Source: Siphonobacter sp. SORGH_AS_0500 (lineage in GTDB: Bacteria > Bacteroidota > Bacteroidia > Cytophagales > Spirosomataceae). Taken from it: DNA of 64,000 nt. Positions 17,152 to 24,589 of the stretch are shown here, piece by piece. Below the pieces are notes generated by a model. That model searched no databases, was not told where the DNA came from, and saw only the letters and a list, made by a program, of their open reading frames with translations. Position numbers and translations under genes: made by a program. Position 1 is the stretch's first letter. Each line of letters begins with the position of its first letter. The DNA is taken from positions 124,001 through 188,000 of the forward strand of contig NZ_NHPP01000008.1 in the NCBI RefSeq assembly GCF_002838835.1. Reading direction: 5' to 3'.

Positions 17152-17648
17152 ATGTCGAAAACATACTCACTCAAAACGATCCAGAAACTGCCCGTTACGC
17201 TGGAGCAAGCTTGGGATTTTTTTAGTAAACCCGCAAATCTGAAAGATATTACACCCTCCAGCATGGGGTTTGATATCAGAAGTCGCCATCACGGCGAACG
17301 AATGTACGCCGGACAAATCATTGAATATACCGTAACGCCGTTGTTGGGAATTCCGCTGTACTGGATGACGGAAATTACGCACGTAGAAGACCAGAACTAT
17401 TTCGTGGATGAGCAGCGTTTTGGGCCTTATAGTTTATGGCATCATCAGCACCATTTTCGGGAAATTGAAGGCGGCGTCGAAATGACTGACATTGTTCATA
17501 TTCGCATTCCCTTCTGGGTTCTTGGAGATTTGGCGTATGCCATTCTCGTCAAATCAAAACTGCGGGAGATTTTCTCATACCGGTATAAAAAGCAGAAGAG
17601 GTTTTCGGGGTCTGGCCGGGACAAAAAATGGAGATTGCGATGTTTTGA
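17152..17648 (+). CDS. SRPBCC (START-like) ligand-binding protein, frameshifted near its 3' end
   Basis: The N-terminal 149 residues (VTLEQAWDFFSKPANLKDITPSSMGFD...WHHQHHFREIEGGVEMTDIVHI...SKLREIFSYRYKKQK) are a clear SRPBCC/polyketide-cyclase-type domain. After codon 149 (about 17598) the frame goes off into repeats. In the +2 frame from 17598 the sequence reads EVFGVWPGQKMEIAMF and stops at 17646-17648, a sensible ending for the family. So one base is missing near 17596-17600, and the gene should be about 165 residues. The longer open frame to 17871 with LEFGVWS repeats is an artefact of reading through a tandem repeat. Ligand unknown. Divergent from the NTF2-like operon. Confidence 0.8.
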
Positions 17649-17720
17649 AGTTGCTAACTTCGGCATGGTTGGTGGAGACACCAACCATGGCAAATGGGTT
17701 TTGAGCGGCTGCCGCTGCGG

Positions 17721-17790
17721 TTTGGAGTTTGGAGTTTGGAGTTTGGAGTTTGGAGTTTGGAGTTTGGAGTTTGGAGTTTGGAGTTTGGAG
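17721..17790. repeat. Ten tandem copies of the heptamer TTTGGAG
   Basis: Ten exact, uninterrupted 7-bp units followed by a partial TTTGGG. Three units are 21 bp, so every reading frame repeats a seven-residue peptide (LEFGVWS in one frame). Confidence 0.95.
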
Positions 17791-18053
17791 TTTGGGAAGC
17801 GAAAACCTATAAAGGTAGGGAAGAGGTTTGAAAATGGGAATCATAACCCCGGAGGGGTTGAATATGAATAGCCCCGGATGTTAATCCGGGGACTCTAACG
17901 GGCATTTCAACAGCCATTACTAAAAGCATAGAGGTTGGTGAGGACACCAACCAGGGCAGATGATTGCTAATCCGAAAAATCATAGCAATCAATCATTTCA
18001 GGTAGAGACGCGACTTAATCGCGTCTGGGTAAAAGGCGGTTAGTGGTTACTTT

Positions 18054-18110
18054 AGGGATTATAAATCCCTTACAGAGGGCTTTCGGATTACAAATCCGAG
18101 AGAGCGTAGG
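18054..18110. repeat. 57-bp direct repeat, copy 1
   Basis: Contains the dyads AGGGATTATAAATCCCT and TCGGATTACAAATCCGA. The second copy at 18231-18287 differs at two positions. A related palindrome is at 48797-48837. Confidence 0.9.
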
Positions 18111-18230
18111 GGGATGCTAATCCGGGGTAAACGTTGGATGCGACTATACGCCAATCTCCTGCCATGGCTGGTGTCTTCACCAGGCATTAATATAAAGCAT
18201 AATGGTTGGTGAGGACACCAACCATGACAG

Positions 18231-18287
18231 AGGGATTATAAATCCCTTACAGAGGGCTTTCGAATTACAAATCCGAAAGAGCGTAGG
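18231..18287. repeat. 57-bp direct repeat, copy 2
   Basis: Same 57-bp unit as 18054-18110 with two base differences. One changes the GGATTACAAATCC dyad arm to GAATTACAAATCC, so its palindrome is imperfect. Confidence 0.9.
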
Positions 18288-18312
18288 TTACTTTAGGAAT
18301 TGGCTCCAATGA

Positions 18313-18663
18313 TTACCCGGTAAATTCACTATCCAGAATAAATAAAACCGTTTGTTGGAGAGGCTGTATCTTATTAGCTATAATATCCCAAACCAGTTCA
18401 AGGTCTACACCAAAATATTCATGAACAATGAAATTACGAAAGGCAACAATCTTTCGCCAGTCGGCTGGGTACTTGGTAGTTAAATCTTCACTTAAAGCAT
18501 TGGCCGCTTCTCCAATAATTTCCAGTTGCCGTTCAATAGCGAATCTATAAATGGGCTCCTCATATAGATCCTTTTTAGTTTTTCCAGTAGAGAACTCCTG
18601 TATATAATCAATTGCTTCAAGAATATGCCTTAGTCTAGCCTCATTGCCCAGGTGCTTTTTCAT
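18313..18663 (-). CDS. HepT-like ribonuclease toxin (DUF86)
   Basis: 116-residue helical protein. The diagnostic Rx4HxY motif is RNFIVHEY, with R76, H81 and Y83. HepT is the HEPN-fold RNase toxin of the MntA-HepT (type VII) toxin-antitoxin systems, in which the antitoxin AMPylates the tyrosine of this motif. The motif here is intact, so the toxin should be functional. The start overlaps the end of the nucleotidyltransferase gene by 23 bp, the usual order antitoxin then toxin. The region downstream is a repeat mosaic without genes. Confidence 0.9.
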   Translation of the reverse strand: MKKHLGNEARLRHILEAIDYIQEFSTGKTKKDLYEEPIYRFAIERQLEIIGEAANALSEDLTTKYPADWRKIVAFRNFIVHEYFGVDLELVWDIIANKIQPLQQTVLFILDSEFTG

Positions 18664-18940
18664 AAATTAGTTGTTTTTCCTGGTCAATACGAGGTTGAAT
18701 AAATTTGGAAAGGCCATTGGCACTCACTACATCAACGGACCGATTTAAAAGCTTACTTAACTCTTCCTTTAAATCAACGAAGAAAAAAAAGTCGGCTCCA
18801 TGAGCATAATCTAGTTCTACCAGAATATCAATATCACTATCCGCCTGCTCTTCCTGACGAGCATACGAACCAAATACGAAAGCCCGGTTAATAGGTTTGT
18901 CGGCAAAGTAATGCTGAAGCTGAGCAACGATTCTATCCAT
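18641..18940 (-). CDS. MntA-like nucleotidyltransferase antitoxin
   Basis: 99 residues of the minimal nucleotidyltransferase fold. GSYARQEEQADSDIDILV holds the G24-S25 motif and the metal-binding D36 and D38 (GSxxR...SDIDxxV). A hydrophobic strand with DVVSANGLSKF follows. It is the antitoxin partner of the HepT gene that overlaps its 3' end by 23 bp, and would inactivate HepT by AMPylation of Y83. ATG at 18940. Confidence 0.9.
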   Translation of the reverse strand: MDRIVAQLQHYFADKPINRAFVFGSYARQEEQADSDIDILVELDYAHGADFFFFVDLKEELSKLLNRSVDVVSANGLSKFIQPRIDQEKQLIYEKAPGQ

Positions 18941-19031
18941 ATTTTGAGGGTTATTTTAGGCAGTACGATACTAACAATTCTTCGAGATATAGACTAAAAA
19001 CGAACAACTAATAACCATTACAACCAACATT

Positions 19032-20411
19032 CTACCGCCGTCCTCGCTTGGGACCAGAACTGGATTTCTTGCCACCCGTAGACTTTCCCGAGGGTCGTCC
19101 GCCCGAAGGTTTGGGTGAACCAGATTTGGCGTTTCCACCTCTTCCGGTGGGCTTCGCTTTTTGCCAGTATTGAACCTTCTTTTCGTGGAAAGCTCCTTTA
19201 AAGGTCGGGTCGTCTTTCTTCCGCTGATCGTCCATTTCCCGAAGCATATCCTGACGTTCGCTGAAAGGCGTATTCGTTACCTCAACTTCTTCAGGAAGAA
19301 ACTCTATCGGTATTTCCTGACCAATGATTTTCTCAATCTTTTCTATATGATATTCCTCTGCTTCCGTCACAAACGTAATGGCAGTACCCGTATGAAAAGC
19401 CCGTCCCGTCCGACCAATGCGGTGCACATAATCTTCATAAATCAGGGGCACGTCGAAGTTAATCACGTGTGTTACTTCCTGCACATCAATGCCTCGGGAG
19501 GCTACGTCTGTAGCTACTAATACCTTGATTTGATTATCCCGAAAAGCCTGCATTGCGTTAATGCGGGTATTTTGGCCTTTGTTGGCGTGAATGACCCGAA
19601 CGTCGTCTTCCGAGAAAATCTTACGGGAAATAAACTTATGAATATTATCCGCTACCTCCTTTGAACGCACAAAAATCATAACCTTCTGCAAAGTCGGATC
19701 TTTCAGGAGGTAACCCAGGAGGTTAATCTTCGTATGCAGGTTAGGAACCGAATAAATAACCTGCTCTACCGTAGAGGCCGTGGTGGCCTGTGGCGTTACT
19801 TCGATGCGGGTTGGAAATTCGAGAAACTCAAAAGAGAATTTCTCTACTTTTTCCGGGAACGTAGCCGAGAATAACAAATTCTGCCGTTTACGCGGAATGA
19901 TTTCCAGAATCCGGCGAATCTGGGGCATGAAACCCATGTCCATCATCTTATCGGCTTCGTCGAGCACCATTACTTTTAATTCCTTCGTAATGATGTCACC
20001 GCGAAGGTATAAGTCCATAAACCGACCGGGTGTGCTTACCAGAATATCAACGCCGGCTTTCAGAGCTTCAATTTGCGTTTTCGGCCCTAATCCTCCATAG
20101 ATACAGAGGGTTCGTAAATCGGTATATTTACTGAGCTGCTCAATGGCATCGCCAATCTGCATGACTAACTCCCGGGTAGGAGCGAGGATCAACGCCCGCG
20201 GAGCCGTGCCCTGGGCGTACTTAATTTTATAGAGAATGGGCAACACAAAGGCTGCCGTTTTTCCCGTGCCGGTCTGAGCAATACCCAGCAGGTCGTGACC
20301 CGCCAAAACAATGGGGATACCCTGCTGCTGGATCTCCGTAGGTTGCTGATAGCCTGCGTCTTCAATGGCGTTCAGTAACTGCCGGTTCAGGTTAAAATCT
20401 TCGAAAGTCAT
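19032..20411 (-). CDS. DEAD-box RNA helicase (RhlE-like)
   Basis: 459 residues with all helicase motifs: Q-motif PTEIQQQGIP (25-33), motif I AQTGTGKT (45-52), Ia PTRELV, II DEAD (151-154), III SAT (182-184) and VI HRIGRTGR. The C-terminal tail after about residue 410 is low-complexity and rich in Gly, Lys, Arg and Ser (GRGGNAKSGSPKPSGGRPSG), which would bind RNA non-specifically. It is probably a ribosome-assembly or cold-adaptation helicase, as for RhlE/DeaD relatives; the exact subfamily is not certain. Confidence 0.94.
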   Translation of the reverse strand: MTFEDFNLNRQLLNAIEDAGYQQPTEIQQQGIPIVLAGHDLLGIAQTGTGKTAAFVLPILYKIKYAQGTAPRALILAPTRELVMQIGDAIEQLSKYTDLRTLCIYGGLGPKTQIEALKAGVDILVSTPGRFMDLYLRGDIITKELKVMVLDEADKMMDMGFMPQIRRILEIIPRKRQNLLFSATFPEKVEKFSFEFLEFPTRIEVTPQATTASTVEQVIYSVPNLHTKINLLGYLLKDPTLQKVMIFVRSKEVADNIHKFISRKIFSEDDVRVIHANKGQNTRINAMQAFRDNQIKVLVATDVASRGIDVQEVTHVINFDVPLIYEDYVHRIGRTGRAFHTGTAITFVTEAEEYHIEKIEKIIGQEIPIEFLPEEVEVTNTPFSERQDMLREMDDQRKKDDPTFKGAFHEKKVQYWQKAKPTGRGGNAKSGSPKPSGGRPSGKSTGGKKSSSGPKRGRR

Positions 20412-20634
20412 CTTCTTTTTCTTTCCAAACGAAATACAAAGGTCGCAAAAAGCCTTGGTATCCAGTAGTAATCCTGAAAAACAAGCCCCTAGCTACCAGT
20501 AAAATGGATGAGGTACGTTTTATAAAAACCTAGTATTGACAAAGAAAAACAAGATTTAGTCGAGGAATAGCGATGAAGCTAAGGGTAATCTGCTATTTTT
20601 AAGCGATTTGTACGGTACTCCCATCAACAAAATT

Positions 20635-23004
20635 ATGTCTATTCTGTCTTTTCGGCGGGCTTTGGCAGTGGGTCTTCTGCTGAGCTTGCCCGTGGCCTCT
20701 TCCTTTGCCCAGAAACTGGGTCCTTTGACGGTCGAAAAAATCATGCGTGATCCCAAGTGGATGGGTGTTGCTCCCAGCGATCCATTTTGGGCTGAAGATG
20801 GTTCTAAAGTCTATTTTTCCTGGAATCCCGAAAAAGCAATCGGCGATTCTTTATACGCGTACGAGTTAAACACGAAAAAAATCACTAAAGTGAGCCCGCA
20901 GGATCGGCTACGAATGCCGAGCCAGTCGGGGCTGTATAACCGGACGAAAACGGTTAAAGTTTACGAAAAAAACGGTGATCTGTTCTACCTCGATCTGGCT
21001 ACGAAACAGATTCGTCAGTTAACAAATACCGTTGAATCGGAAAGTAATCCCAGCTTTAGTAGTGACGAGCGGCAGGTAATCTTCCGTCGCGGCATGAACC
21101 TGTTTACGATGAACCTGGCTTCGGGCGAAGTAACGCAGGTAACGAACTTCTTACCCGGTAGTAAAAAGGCGGAGGCTAAAGTCAGTGAAGAAGAAAAATG
21201 GCTGAAAAGCGATCAGCTAGCCATGTTTGAAGTCCTGAAAGAACGAGCTGATAAAAAGAAAGCAGCCGAGAAAATCACGAAAGCCAATCAAGCTAAACGG
21301 CCGAAGGAATTTTACCTGGAAGAGCGAAACCTGATGGCTCCAACCTACGCCCCGAATGGTAAATTTGTCACATTTCAGTTGATGAAATCGGCGACTGGCG
21401 TGAAGAATACCATCGTCCCTAATTACGTCACTGAATCAGGTTTTACGGAAGACATTTCGGGTCGTTCAAAAGTAGGGGCACCCATGGCGGCTCATCAGCT
21501 TTTCATTTATGACATTGAAAAGGATACCATTCGGGAAGTAAGCACGAAAGAATTAACGGGTATCAACGAACAACCAGCTTATCTGGCGGAATACGCCAAG
21601 AAAAAAGCGGATACCACTGCTAAAAGCACGAAGCCCAAAGTCCGAACGGTGCAGTTTTACGGAACAAGCTGGTCGGAAGAGGGCGATTATGGCGTGGTCA
21701 TTGTTCGTTCGCAGGATAACAAAGATCGCTGGATCGCTCAGATTGACCCGGCCAAAGCTCAACTGAAAGTGCTGGATCGTCTGCGGGACGAAGCCTGGGT
21801 TGGTGGTCCTGGTTCCTATTCCTTAACCTGGCTGGATAAAGAAACCTTGCTGTATCAGTCTGAAGCGACGGGTTACTCGCACCTGTACAGTATAAACCTT
21901 CGCACGAACGAGAAAAAGCAGTTAACCAGCGGAAAATTCGAAGTGCAGCAAACGTATCTTTCCAAAGATAAAAAGACCATTTATTTTCAGTCGAATGAGG
22001 TGCATCCCGGCGAACAGCACTGGTATAAAATGGCAACCACGGGTGGCGAACGGACGAAACTAACCTCGATGGTAGGAGCAAATGACGTGACTTTATCGCC
22101 CGATGAATCGAAGTTATTAATCCGTTATTCCAGCACGACGCAACCTTGGGAATTATACCTTCAGGACAATCAGGCCGCCGCAAAAGCGGAGAAGATTACC
22201 CATTCGCTTACTGAAGAATTCAAATCTTACGACTGGAAAGCCCCCCAGATCATTACCATCAAAGCCAGCGACGGGCAGGATATATATGCTCGATTATACG
22301 TTCCTAAAAAGAAAAATGGAGCAGCCGTGGTTTTCGTACACGGAGCGGGTTACCTGCAAAACGCCCACAAATGGTGGAGTAGTTACTTCCGGGAATACAT
22401 GTTCCATAACCTTCTGCTGGAACAAGGGTATACTGTTCTGGATATGGATTATCGTGGATCAGCGGGTTATGGCCGCGACTGGCGGACGGGTATTTATCGC
22501 TTCATGGGTGGGAAAGACCTTGACGATCACGTAGATGGGGCAAAGTACCTAACGCAGAAAGTGGGTATTAACCCGAAACGTATGGGCATCTACGGTGGCA
22601 GTTACGGCGGCTTCATGACGCTCATGGCTCTCTTTACCAAGCCCGGTACTTTTCACGCCGGAGCAGCTCTACGGCCCGTAACGGACTGGGCAGCATATAA
22701 CCACGGGTATACGGCAAACATCCTGAACGAACCTCAGAATGACTCACTGGCGTATCGTCGGAGTTCTCCGATTTATCATGCGACGGGACTGAAAGATAAC
22801 CTGTTGATTTGCCACGGCATGGTTGATGTAAACGTACATTTTCAGGATGTCGTACGCCTTTCGCAACGGTTAATCGAGCTTCGTAAGGAAAATTGGGAAC
22901 TGGCGGCTTATCCAATGGAAGATCACGGTTTTGTAGAACCCACAAGCTGGATGGACGAATACAAGCGGATTCTGAAGCTATTTCAGGAAAAACTTAAAAA
23001 ATAG
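20635..23004 (+). CDS. Secreted S9-family prolyl oligopeptidase/DPP-IV-like peptidase
   Basis: The longest frame begins at a TTG (20608), but the ATG at 20635 starts the signal peptide (MSILSFRRALAVGLLLSLPVASSFAQ); I use 20635, giving 789 residues. A seven- or eight-bladed beta-propeller (about 40-510, with WD-like TNPSFSSDERQVIFRR and LSPDESKLLIRYS repeats) is followed by the alpha/beta-hydrolase domain (about 540-789). The catalytic triad is S656 (YGGSYGGF), D731 (GMVDVNVHF) and H764 (MEDHGFVEP). It is an exported serine dipeptidyl- or oligopeptidase. A terminator follows at 23027. Confidence 0.94.
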   Translation: MSILSFRRALAVGLLLSLPVASSFAQKLGPLTVEKIMRDPKWMGVAPSDPFWAEDGSKVYFSWNPEKAIGDSLYAYELNTKKITKVSPQDRLRMPSQSGLYNRTKTVKVYEKNGDLFYLDLATKQIRQLTNTVESESNPSFSSDERQVIFRRGMNLFTMNLASGEVTQVTNFLPGSKKAEAKVSEEEKWLKSDQLAMFEVLKERADKKKAAEKITKANQAKRPKEFYLEERNLMAPTYAPNGKFVTFQLMKSATGVKNTIVPNYVTESGFTEDISGRSKVGAPMAAHQLFIYDIEKDTIREVSTKELTGINEQPAYLAEYAKKKADTTAKSTKPKVRTVQFYGTSWSEEGDYGVVIVRSQDNKDRWIAQIDPAKAQLKVLDRLRDEAWVGGPGSYSLTWLDKETLLYQSEATGYSHLYSINLRTNEKKQLTSGKFEVQQTYLSKDKKTIYFQSNEVHPGEQHWYKMATTGGERTKLTSMVGANDVTLSPDESKLLIRYSSTTQPWELYLQDNQAAAKAEKITHSLTEEFKSYDWKAPQIITIKASDGQDIYARLYVPKKKNGAAVVFVHGAGYLQNAHKWWSSYFREYMFHNLLLEQGYTVLDMDYRGSAGYGRDWRTGIYRFMGGKDLDDHVDGAKYLTQKVGINPKRMGIYGGSYGGFMTLMALFTKPGTFHAGAALRPVTDWAAYNHGYTANILNEPQNDSLAYRRSSPIYHATGLKDNLLICHGMVDVNVHFQDVVRLSQRLIELRKENWELAAYPMEDHGFVEPTSWMDEYKRILKLFQEKLKK

Positions 23005-23026
23005 AACGAGAGATGTTCAGCAGTGA

Positions 23027-23059
23027 ACGGGAGTTTCGGTGACGAAGCTCCCGTTTTTT
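23027..23059 (+). terminator. Rho-independent terminator of the S9 peptidase
   Basis: 12-bp stem (23027-23038 with 23043-23054, one G-T wobble), GTGA loop, then TTTTTT. Confidence 0.85.
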
Positions 23060-23176
23060 ATGGCTTGAGTGTCAGGCAAGAATGAATCCTGCTTTCGTTC
23101 TAAGGGGCTAGTAAAAGTTAGCTAATTTTCAAACGTATCCAGATGGTTCATGCGTTAGAAAATTGTCATATGTTTG

Positions 23177-23208
23177 TTTGTTAATTTATTGACAGTCAAT
23201 TAAATTGT
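23177..23208 (+). promoter_or_regulatory. Candidate promoter upstream of a short ORF and glycosyltransferase-like gene
   Basis: TTTG at 23177-23180, 20-bp spacer, and TAAATTGT at 23201-23208, close to TANNTTTG. It lies 27 bp before the ATG of the 40-codon ORF. Confidence 0.45.
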
Positions 23209-23234
23209 TGCCTCATTCATTCACCCTCTATACC

Positions 23235-23357
23235 ATGACCAAAACTTTACTTGTAGCACTTCCTTTGCGGAAAATTAATTCACTGAAATGCCGCTATGGC
23301 TCGCTATTTTCCACCTCAACCCCTGCGGGAGACCTTGGAAACTCACCCAGAGCGTAA
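23235..23357 (+). CDS. 40-residue small peptide ORF
   Basis: An ATG at 23235 opens 40 codons ending in TAA at 23355-23357. The peptide has a hydrophobic-basic first half (MTKTLLVALPLRKINSLKCR), a single Cys at 19 and a Ser/Thr/Gly/Pro-rich second half (GSLFSTSTPAGDLGNSPRA). It fills most of the gap after the S9 peptidase terminator, with a Bacteroidota-type promoter 27 bp upstream. It might be a leader peptide of the next gene or a small secreted peptide. No homologue recognised; random occurrence of a 40-codon ORF cannot be excluded. Confidence 0.35.
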   Translation: MTKTLLVALPLRKINSLKCRYGSLFSTSTPAGDLGNSPRA

Positions 23358-23437
23358 TTTCTGGTCTGATGTAAAGAGGATTCAATCCTGAGAATACCCG
23401 AAAACGTTGGTAGGATTAGTTGAAAATTAGCGGATCC

Positions 23438-24517
23438 ATGAATGTATTAATCATAGAACTGGGGGGATCGCATGCCGAATGCATTTACTCAACGGTTCAC
23501 TTCCTGACGCACAACCATAGTGAAGTACACGTCGCTTGTAATGAATCATTGGTGCGTTTGCTACCTGAGAGTCTGCAACTGAGCGGAATCCTGGATTTAC
23601 CCGATCATCTGAATTTTTTCCGGCAAATACAGTCCTTTATCAAGATCAGAAAATACATTGCTGATCATCAAATAGATACCATCATTATCAATACCACCGA
23701 AATAAAAGTGGTACGAAATCTAAGTTTGGTATTACCCCGAAAGAATACAATCGGGTTGGTCCATAATGCCAGGAAACTTAAAAATAGCTCAACGTTCTCG
23801 AAGGTATTGTATCGTAAAATCAAGAAATACCTGGTCTTAAGTGATTACCTGCTAACCGAGATTGATCCCTTGCCCAAGTATCATGTTTCTTCGTTTTATC
23901 CCATCTATTTTCCAAAAGTAGAGGTGTTAGCTCCGATGAAACCAGCGAACGAGTACTGGATTACGATTCCCGGAACGGTTGCTGTGGAACGGAGGGATTA
24001 TCTCTCGCTGGTGAATTACATCTCAAAACATAAATTTCCCGAAAACATTAAATTCATTTTTCTCGGTAAATTCAAAGAACGGGAAGATCTGGTAACGGCT
24101 TTAGCGGATTCGGGTTTGTGGCATTCACAAATTAAAACCTTTGATTATCAGCTGGAATACAATGAGTTCCACTCGTACATTCAGCAATCCGATTTGATGT
24201 TGCCGCTGATTAATAGCGAAGCCAATGGTTTTTATGGCAATACCCGGATTTCCGGCACTTTTAATTTAGGGCTGGGATATAAAAAACCGTTTTTACTGAA
24301 TCGAAAATACGCGTCTAACAAGGATTTATCCTGTTTTAGCCATTACTACGATAGCATGGAAGAACTGGCGGAAATCATTCTCCATCTGTATTACCAGAAC
24401 TTCAAAGATCCCGTTATTCAGGACGCTTACCAGGAAAGTATATTCAATGATATGGAGCGAATGTCCATCCGCTTTTACGATTTCGTCAAAACCGATCAGG
24501 ATGCCGTCTTAGTTTAG
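23438..24517 (+). CDS. Putative glycosyltransferase-like protein, GT-B type fold
   Basis: An upstream TTG at 23420 exists, but the ATG at 23438 gives a typical Rossmann-type start (MNVLIIELGGSHAECIYSTVHFL), so I use it (359 residues). Alternating beta strands and helices, DTIIINTTEIKVVRNLSLVLP and IKFIFLGKFKEREDLV, suggest a two-domain GT-B enzyme. NGFYGNTRISGTFNLGLGYKKPFLL occupies the place of the donor-sugar loop. The EX7E motif is not clear, so the assignment is by overall pattern only. Possibly surface polysaccharide synthesis, together with the ABC exporter and the second glycosyltransferase downstream. Confidence 0.7.
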   Translation: MNVLIIELGGSHAECIYSTVHFLTHNHSEVHVACNESLVRLLPESLQLSGILDLPDHLNFFRQIQSFIKIRKYIADHQIDTIIINTTEIKVVRNLSLVLPRKNTIGLVHNARKLKNSSTFSKVLYRKIKKYLVLSDYLLTEIDPLPKYHVSSFYPIYFPKVEVLAPMKPANEYWITIPGTVAVERRDYLSLVNYISKHKFPENIKFIFLGKFKEREDLVTALADSGLWHSQIKTFDYQLEYNEFHSYIQQSDLMLPLINSEANGFYGNTRISGTFNLGLGYKKPFLLNRKYASNKDLSCFSHYYDSMEELAEIILHLYYQNFKDPVIQDAYQESIFNDMERMSIRFYDFVKTDQDAVLV

Positions 24518-24526
24518 AGACGTAGA

Positions 24527-24573
24527 AAACGGAAAGAGCCTAGCCGATTTGATCGGCTAGGCTCTTTCCGTTT
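24527..24573. terminator. Bidirectional terminator between convergent genes
   Basis: Perfect 22-bp stem (24527-24548 with 24552-24573) around a 3-nt loop. The arms begin AAAC and end GTTT, so both directions have a short U tail. It serves the gene ending at 24517 and the ABC transporter ending at 24590. Confidence 0.85.
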
Positions 24574-24589
24574 ATGAATAGTCGGGAAT

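Larger units (their letters stand above)
17649..18312. repeat. 660-bp mosaic of short palindromic and tandem repeats
   Basis: No gene is seen here. It contains the heptanucleotide array (17721-17790); GGTTGGTG...CACCAACC palindromes at 17664-17689, 17933-17952, 18161-18186 and 18202-18225; and dyads 17845-17859 and 17872-17891. It also holds AGACGCGA-N-TCGCGTCT at 18006-18026 and a 57-bp direct repeat at 18054-18110 and 18231-18287. It separates the SRPBCC gene from the toxin-antitoxin pair. Confidence 0.85.

Noticed and set aside
17649..17871. Read-through protein tail with repeated LEFGVWS
   Set aside because: Produced only by the frameshift into the TTTGGAG array; the shifted frame gives a natural family end at 17648.
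17649..18312. CRISPR array
   Set aside because: Repeats are of mixed families and irregular spacing, with no unique spacers and no cas genes in the window.
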